Shown piece by piece: positions 58,438 through 64,000 of a DNA stretch of 64,000 nucleotides. Numbering within the stretch: the first letter of the stretch is position 1; each line of letters opens with the position of its first letter. The stretch covers positions 174,099,598 to 174,163,597 of the forward strand of contig NC_062217.1 in NCBI RefSeq assembly GCF_902686445.1, given 5' to 3'. Source of the DNA: Sciurus carolinensis. Lineage: Eukaryota > Chordata > Mammalia > Rodentia > Sciuridae. A program made the translations under genes and the position numbers. The notes beneath the pieces are model-generated. The model searched no databases, was not told the origin of the DNA, and saw nothing but the letters and a program-made list of their open reading frames with translations.

Positions 58438-58905
58438 TCTAGTAAGCTCTCCATCCCTGGGAAAACACCTGAGGAAATCGACTTAGAGGAAGAAAGATTT
58501 ATTTGGCTCATGGTTTCAGAGGTTTCAGCCTGTGGGCAGTTGCCTCATTGTTCTGGGCTTGTGGTTAGGCGGTGTGTCCCAGAGGAAGGGCTTGTGGTTA
58601 GGCGGTGTGTCCCAGAGGAAGGGTGTGCTGGAGCAGAAATGCAGCTGGAGGCAGGGAGGGAGCGAGGAAGAGGCAGGGGCCAGGATGGACCCTTCCAGGG
58701 CATGCTGCCCACAACCCGCTTCCTCCAAGTAGGCCACCTCCCAGTTTCCTCCTCCCAGTAGTGCCATCAGATTACCAAAGTGTCCATGGAGAAATCCACC
58801 AATAGGGTCACCCTCCAAAACCCCACCTCTGAACACGGCTGCTTTGTGGTCACAGCCTTCAACACGGGAGGCTTTGGGGACATTCCAGATCTAAACTATA
58901 ATGGG
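58438..58905 (-). mobile_element. MaLR-like LTR in the SYCE1 relic, minus
   Basis: 'gaggaagaaagatttatttggctcatggtttcagaggtttcagcctgtgggc' and 'ccacctctgaacacggctgc' ... 'ttggggacattccagatctaaactataa' follow the reverse-complement MaLR LTR layout. Both ends are eroded and no target duplication is visible. It lies between relic exons A and B, opposite in orientation to them. Confidence 0.75.
58558..58623. repeat. 33-bp tandem duplication within the LTR
   Basis: CTTGTGGTTAGGCGGTGTGT followed by CCCAGAGGAAGGG occurs at 58558 and 58591 with no visible difference, so it is far younger than the LTR. Confidence 0.95.
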
Positions 58906-59205
58906 GGTACCTGGCTGGATCCGGGCAGCCTTCTCTGAGGCACGGAAAGCCAGGAGGCATTGATGGGCCTTCTTTCTGCCCCTCAGAGGCCAGAGAAGGT
59001 GGCAGGGAGCAGGGGCTCAGGGAAGGTGAGGCCAGGGGAGGAGGGAGGCCCTGACCTGCTCACCACCCCGGTCCAGGTGACACTGGAGGACGTAAAGCAT
59101 GAGTTGTGCTCCCTCTGTGGGCCTCGGACCCCTCACCCTCACCGAAGGGCTCTTCCTCCCAGCCAGGAGCCACTGCAGCAGCGTAAGGTGCAGTTCTACT
59201 CCTAG

Positions 59206-59500
59206 GTGGAACCATAATTCACCAGAAGATTCTCCAAGGAGGTTCTGAGAGTCCTGGTTTGAATATGAAGTAGTAGTTACCACCGAAGAGAGAAGGGGAC
59301 GGTGAGAGGACAGGCGGGGCTTCCATTGCTTAACTAGGAGGTGGTACCTGGTGGGCCCTGTGTGGTCATTCGTTGACCCACATGGTTTTGATGTTTGTCC
59401 TGTTTTAAGATGTTTTTCTCAATGGAGGGGTGGATCAGAAAGGCAGAATGTTACTAAGGGGCATGAGGACCTCAGGGGTAAAGGACTTGCCTGCTACGCT
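59206..59500. other. Unique DNA after the relic
   Basis: No downstream SYCE1 exon was recognised. Confidence 0.4.
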
Positions 59501-59504
59501 GACT

Positions 59505-59765
59505 GTTAAAAATTGTAGGATGAATTGAAAGCAAAGGTTATAAAGAAACATTCTTAGGGAAAATTAAGAGACTAAGCCTCATTAGCAAATCGTCAACCTC
59601 AGTAGTTTAGGAAGGGTGAAATGTATAAAACCAGGGAGCAGAGGACGTAAGATCCTTAGGGAAAGAGGCAACGTAAAGCCTTAACAGTGAACACACCTTA
59701 AGAGTTGATTGGATGGTGGAGAGCTGCAGGCTTCTCCCGACTCAACCTGAGCAGAGACACGGTGT
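59505..59765 (+). mobile_element. Possible ERV LTR-like segment
   Basis: TGTTAAAAATTGTAGGATGA, an A-rich U3-like stretch, then a TATA-like TGTATAAAACC at about 59620 resemble an LTR core. No end boundary or target duplication was found, so this is tentative. Confidence 0.3.
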
Positions 59766-60394
59766 CCCCAGGTCACACGGCCCTTCTCTCAGGCCTCTGT
59801 GGCCTCCTCCCATGGAGCCTGCGACTTTGCCCTGCCTGTGAGACTTGTGCTCACCTTTGAAATCCCTAGGTCCCCAGGGTGAGACCATCCTGGGGTCATC
59901 TGGGGACCCTCCCGCTCCAGAAGCAGGCAGCAGAAAGGGCCAGGAGTGGTCAGAGGCGGCTTCAGGGTGAGGAGGCTGGTTCCACTTCAGAGAGTGGCAG
60001 GGCTTGTCAGAGGAACGTGTACCAAGGCCTCGGGTCCTAGAGGGGCAGAAGTCTGTGGCCCCAAAGTCGAATCAAGTCTTCAGGCAGTGAGGAGGCTCTG
60101 CGGTGTACTTGGACGTGTGTGGATCTCCAGGTGAGAGCTGGGACCAGCTGCTGCTCTGCACCACTCTGCAGTGCCCCTCTGTGCTGAGGCTCCCAGCCCT
60201 GGCCTGTTCCCTGCTCTGGAGCAGGCCAGGACTTGGGAAGGACTCGTCCCTTGTTTTGCCCACCCCCCACTTCTGCTTACCCCAAGGCAAGCTTCCTTCT
60301 GCTCTCAGCCAAACATTTCCAATGAGAGGTTGCCTATGAAAAGAAGCAAGAATTCACAAACTCTGTGTGGTAGAATTACTGAGAAGCCAGAGTT
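59766..60394. other. GC-rich unique DNA, nothing recognised
   Basis: Chance open frames only. Confidence 0.35.
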
Positions 60395-60800
60395 CTCTGT
60401 GGTAGACATAATGGTTTCTACAGATGTCCACATTCCAATCCCCTATATCTGTAATAGTCCCTGACATGGCAAAAACTGCTTTGCAGATGTGAGTAAGGAT
60501 TTTGAGGTGAGGAGATTGTTCTGGAGTTCCTGGGAGGGTCTGGTGTAATCACAAGCATCCTTATAAGAGGGAGTCAAAGGGGTCAGAGCCCAGGGACCAG
60601 CAGAGGTCAGATGATGTTGGAAAGGCCCATGAGCCAGGGAACGCAAGTGGCCTCAGGAAGCTGGGAAAAACTAACCCTGAAGTCTCCAAGAGGACCCAGT
60701 CCTGCCAGCAGCTCAATTTTAGGACTTCTGACCTCGAGAACTGAAAAAGAACATTACTTGTAGCCACTAAGTTGTGGTAGTCTGCTGCAGCAGCCACGGG
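60395..60800 (+). mobile_element. MLT1-type MaLR LTR, plus strand, near full length
   Basis: 'gtagacataatggtttctacagatgtccacattccaatcccc', 'gacatggcaaaaactgctttgcagatgtgagtaaggattttgaggtgaggagattgttctgga', 'tcacaagcatccttataagagg', 'tttaggacttctgacctcgagaactg' and 'gccactaagttgtggtag' follow the MLT1 consensus in order. Confidence 0.9.
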
Positions 60801-61299
60801 AAACCCATCCGGTGGTAACCAGTGCTGGTGAATAACAGCCGCCAAGCTTGGGCAGCCCCAAAGATGCCAGCACACAGGAAGGGTGCTGGTGCCAGGCTGG
60901 CTGCCAGGTGCTGGAACCCCAGACACAGTCTGACCCCTGGAAGCCCCCGGAGTGGTTGCAGAAGGGACCGAGCAGTTTGGAGGAAGGGGGGCTCCTGCCT
61001 GGCTCCTCTGGCTCCATCTGGGTTTGAAGCATCCATACCAGCTGTGTCCTTGTCTTTGGGTGAAGTGACCTCTGCTGCTTAGAGAGGTGTCGTCAGTCAG
61101 GGTGTTATGCTTCCAACCCAGGAGACCACAGGGCAGGTGGCTGAGCAGGCAGCCTGACGAGCAGCTGAAGCCCAGAGGACACCCCCAGCCTTGTTGTAAA
61201 AGTCCCCTTCCCTGCCTCCTCTGCTCAGCCGAGTGCGTGTGATTCACGTCTCTGAGCTCAGCTCTCCCTGAGGAGGGGTGCTCTGCAGCACTCTGCTCC
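60801..61299. other. GC-rich unique DNA, no gene seen
   Basis: The 228-codon minus-strand frame at 60561-61247 partly lies in the MLT1 LTR and has no domain. Confidence 0.4.
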
Positions 61300-61625
61300 G
61301 TCCCATATGCATTGAAAGCACAGTAAACAGAGTTTGTGCAATCTATTTATGCAAAACACTGAGTTTATTGCTCACCAAGATTGAAATCTACAATGAACAC
61401 TTGCTTTGCTGGTCGACTGAGCAGCGTGTTGGGGGAATGTGTAGTTAACGATACAGTATAAACCAGATAGCTCGACTCTTATAATAATTTTGTTATGGTC
61501 AATCTAAACCTAATATCCTTTTTCATAGTCTTTTCTGCCCTCCTAAATCTCTCCTCTGAAGAGTGATAATGGGAAGGCCATCAGCAGAGCTTACGGGAAA
61601 ACGACTTGCTTAAAGCAACCCCGAT
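61300..61625. promoter_or_regulatory. Possible conserved noncoding element
   Basis: An AT-rich, repeat-free island with AGTAAACAGAG (forkhead-like), CAATCTATTTATGCAAAAC and TTATAATAATTTTG lies between GC-rich blocks. Regulatory role is inferred only. Confidence 0.3.
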
Positions 61626-62570
61626 GAGTGATGTGGCACGGCCACCTCGGCTGGAATAAGGTGGTGCATGGGAATGACCCGTGCCAGCAGCCATGGTGGC
61701 TCGGCCCAGCAGCGTCTGCAGATGAGCAATCTGGCCTCATCGCTGAGGATGGCTGGCTCCGACAGTCGGCTCTTCTGACGGAGGCTCTTTCTCTGACACT
61801 GGCACTGGGTCTGCAGCGTGACCCTCAGGGTGCATGCTGGCAGGCTCTAGGAGGGGCGCAGGGAGCCCTGGCCACTGGGCCTAGGGGCAGGGATGGCAGC
61901 TTTGCCACACTGGCTCTTCTCCCCTTTGCGGCCAGGTGCGCAGTTGGAGGGTGCAGGTCCACTGCAGAGGCTTGATGGGAGCTGGCTCAGCAGCCGGGCG
62001 GGGTGGTGGCAGCAGGACTGTGATGGCCGTGGACACAGGCAGCAGCACACGCTGCCCTCATCGCCCTGGGCGTTCCACGAGGTTTGCAGAGGGGCCGCAG
62101 AGGCTGTGTGGGCAGGGACTGGCTTGGCCATGAGCAGGCAGCCCTCAGCCTGCGTGACCACAGGCCCCTTCTGTGCACTCTCTCCAGCTCCGGCAGCTAC
62201 CGGGGGTCCCTTTTGCTGGAAGACTGGCATCTCCAAGGTGAGGTCTGGTCGAAAACCTCAGGGTCATGGGTTCAGGAAGTCTGTGGGGAAGCTGGATGGT
62301 GGGTCCTGTCGGTGACCACCAGCATCCTGGTCCCGGCTTGGCTTAAGTCTTGGAGGAGGACCTGAGAGTAGCATGGTCCAGAGTCACGTGTTCCCTAAAC
62401 ACAGCGAACTGCAGAATTCTCAGGACCTGCGGTTCCTCCTGAGGTGAGAGCCTGAGGTCTGAGCGTCTGTGCTTCGTTGCCGCCTGAGATGATGAAGAGA
62501 TGGGGCTGCTTGGCTTCGCTCGGGGCAGCCGAGGAAAGGCCAGGGGTTCAGAGGACGGAAGGTGACACCA
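61626..62570. other. GC-rich unique DNA, no supported gene
   Basis: Frames of 115-140 codons on both strands (61628-61975, 61893-62315 plus; 61847-62236 minus) overlap. None shows a domain. Confidence 0.4.
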
Positions 62571-62571
62571 G

Positions 62572-62855
62572 TCAGTGCGTTAGTCTTCTGGGGACTGCGG
62601 GGCTTCAAACAACAAAACTGATCTGCAGCTCGAGGCTGGGTGTCCAAGCAGGCAGGGTTGGTTCTGCTGTCTTCTTAACCTCCACACAGATGGCACCTTC
62701 TCTCCACAGCCTTGCATGGCCTTCACTCTGAGCATGTGTGTCCCAGGGGGCTCTGGGGACTCCAGGTGTCCAGGTCCCTCTTCACTTAGGACTCAGGCAG
62801 ACTGGGGAGGGCCACCCACCGAGGCTTACTCTAACGGCATCACCTTGGTGAAGGC
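62572..62855 (-). mobile_element. MLT1-like LTR fragment, minus strand
   Basis: 'gtgcgttagtcttctggggactgcggggcttcaaacaacaaaactgatctgcagctcgaggctgg' and 'aacctccacacagatggcacc' resemble a reverse-complemented MaLR 3' end. GC-rich and diverged. Confidence 0.55.
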
Positions 62856-62858
62856 TGA

Positions 62859-62930
62859 GGGCTGGAGTGTAGCTCGGGGCACAGCGCTTGCCCAGCATGC
62901 ACCAGGCCTCAGGTTCCAACCCAGCTTTGG
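62859..62930 (+). mobile_element. ID SINE, plus strand
   Basis: GGGCTGGAGTGTAGCTCGGG, GCGCTTGCCCAGCATGCACC and 'aggcctcaggttccaacccagc' give the ID element with recognisable A and B box regions. ID elements are rodent-specific retroposons related to BC1 RNA. Confidence 0.88.
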
Positions 62931-64000
62931 AAGATGAAAAGACCCTGGCTCCGAGTGCAGTTGGGGTCTGAGGTTCTGGGGGTTAGGGCCTCAACAGGTG
63001 GACCTCTGGGGACACCCATACGTCTGTCAGCTCTTAGTACAGTAGTAACGCTGCGGAACAGCCGCCTCCTCCTTACACCGGTGTGCACTCTTCCTGACCG
63101 GCACACGCAGTGTTGGTTTGCAAATACGCTAACTTTGGGCAGATCCAGGCTGGGCATGACAGCAGGCTGCAGGAAGGGCTTGGATCTGATCCTTTGGGGG
63201 TCAGCACTCGCTCAGAACCTGCCCCTCTCTTGGTGGTGGCAGGAGCCCCAGGGTCAAACTGCAGAAGCTCAGCTCCAGCCTGGTTTGAGCCACACTACTG
63301 ATTTCCATCAGCTAAAACAAGCCTCATGCCAAGATTTCTGAACTTTATTTCCAGAATTAATTTGATATTTATATTCTTAGCAATGGTGACCTTTTTCTTC
63401 TGCTCCAACATCAGTGTTTGCTGATTCCTAGCTCACACCCATCTGTCTGCTTTTATTTCATTTTCTAGTCGGCCTGTGGTATTTCTCACTGAGACTCTGT
63501 TTCCATGTCTTCTGTGGTCCCTGGTAGGAGGGAGGGGCAGGTTTGACTTCGGGCACTTGCTGTGCAGCCACTTTGCTCTCGGGCTTTGTCTCACCTGTTC
63601 CACCCTGTATATCACAGTTTCTTTTGGCTGCTTGGTTGTCCGGGAGTCCCAGGGTGGAGGTTATGGAAGAGATGAAGCCTCTGAGCTGGAGGTGTCACAC
63701 AAGCGTGTGCTTCAGCTCCCATGGAATTCCACCCAGTGCCTCATGGTGGCTCTGTCAACTCTGCCAGCCACACGGAGTTCACTCTGGATGTAGCTGTGAG
63801 CCAGTCACCTGCTCGTCGCTCTAACAAGCGTGAGTCTGCTGTGTGTTGCAGGCAGGCGAACTTCCTCTGCACCCTCCCCAAGCTTAGGAGTCCGTCTCAT
63901 TTGGTGGTGCCTGTTGTGCACCCCAGGAGCAGATGCGTCTTCCTCAGCAGGCCTGGGTGTCCCCCTGTCTCCTGGCTCCCCAGCAGGTGTCCCCCTGATC
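62931..64000. other. Unique DNA to window end, no gene seen
   Basis: A 135-codon plus-strand frame (62934-63341) and smaller ones have no domain. I found no SYCE1 3' exon here. Confidence 0.4.

Larger units (their letters stand above)
57797..59205 (+). pseudogene. SYCE1: SYCE1-like relic with two or three exons
   Basis: SYCE1 is a coiled-coil protein of the synaptonemal complex central element, needed for synapsis in meiosis. Exon A (57797-57860, 64 bp) has an AG acceptor and GTGAGT donor and encodes EEQLEALMGQHKDLWEF, nearly identical to SYCE1 as I remember it. Exon C (59077-59182) starts after CCGGTCCAG, encodes LEDVKHELCSLCG, then shifts frame: the expected GPxTLxEGLFL sequence continues as GPLTLTEGLFL in another frame. 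At least two small indels are implied. A donor-like GTAAGG follows; read on instead, the frame stops at 59203-59205. Between them 58987-59025 starts RPEKVAG in the right phase after an acceptor, resembling the next SYCE1 exon, but is too short. No other exons were found. Introns are kept, so it is not a retrocopy. A decayed duplicate or lost gene is likeliest; SYCE1L is less likely because exon C fits SYCE1. Confidence 0.75.

Noticed and set aside
57797..59205. SYCE1L instead of SYCE1 for the relic
   Set aside because: Exon A fits both, but LEDVKHELCSLCG in exon C fits SYCE1 as I remember it and not SYCE1L. It is not excluded without an alignment.
60561..61247. 228-codon minus-strand frame
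   Set aside because: It runs into the MLT1 LTR and has no recognisable motif.
1..64000. CRISPR arrays, bacterial operons, phage or defence systems
   Set aside because: Repeat content, splice sites and base composition are mammalian. The tandem repeats seen have no spacer structure.
1..64000. tRNA, rRNA or snRNA genes
   Set aside because: None was recognised as functional. tRNA-like words occur only inside ID and MIR SINEs.

Overview
The window looks like nuclear DNA of a placental mammal, most likely a rodent of the squirrel family (ground squirrel or marmot type). This rests on interspersed repeats read by eye: ID elements, composite B1/ID-type SINEs with the 'GGTACTGGG..TTGAACCCAGGG' signature typical of sciurids, MaLR LTRs of a form I associate with squirrels, MIR, MLT1 and decayed L1. 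There is no bacterial-style gene organisation. Almost every long open frame is a chance frame in GC-rich, CpG-poor DNA. The genus is an inference.

Layout. 0.7-1.75 kb is an old retroviral LTR with tandem repeats in its U3. 1.75-10.3 kb is GC-rich single-copy DNA with small tandem duplications. 10.3-12.4 kb is an antisense L1. 12.4-17 kb is largely unique, with MIR and MER5-like relics. 17.1-17.6 kb is a solo MaLR LTR with a perfect 5-bp target duplication. 18.26-18.82 kb is a long CT-rich tract ending in a 200-N assembly gap. 20.7-22.15 kb is an LTR cluster: a MaLR relic split by a minus-strand ERV LTR, followed directly by an ERVL-type solo LTR; both intact LTRs carry 5-bp duplications. 23-36.5 kb alternates GC-rich unique DNA with AT-rich, repeat-free islands that look like conserved regulatory DNA (an inference). 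40.25-40.53 kb is a 68-bp minisatellite. 42.4-44.7 kb is a complete LTR-internal-LTR MaLR element inserted into a MIR. 48.1-48.8 kb is a decayed C2H2 zinc-finger exon on the minus strand. 52.1-52.6 kb is a strong CpG island, the best promoter candidate.

The clearest protein homology is at 57.8-59.2 kb on the plus strand. Two exons, and a possible third between them, match SYCE1, a synaptonemal complex central element protein. Splice sites remain, but one exon is eroded, another is frameshifted, and no further SYCE1 exons were found. I read it as an unprocessed relic or decayed duplicate.

No intact multi-exon protein-coding gene could be supported, and no genes work together as a system. Repeat names come from remembered family consensus and should be checked with RepeatMasker.
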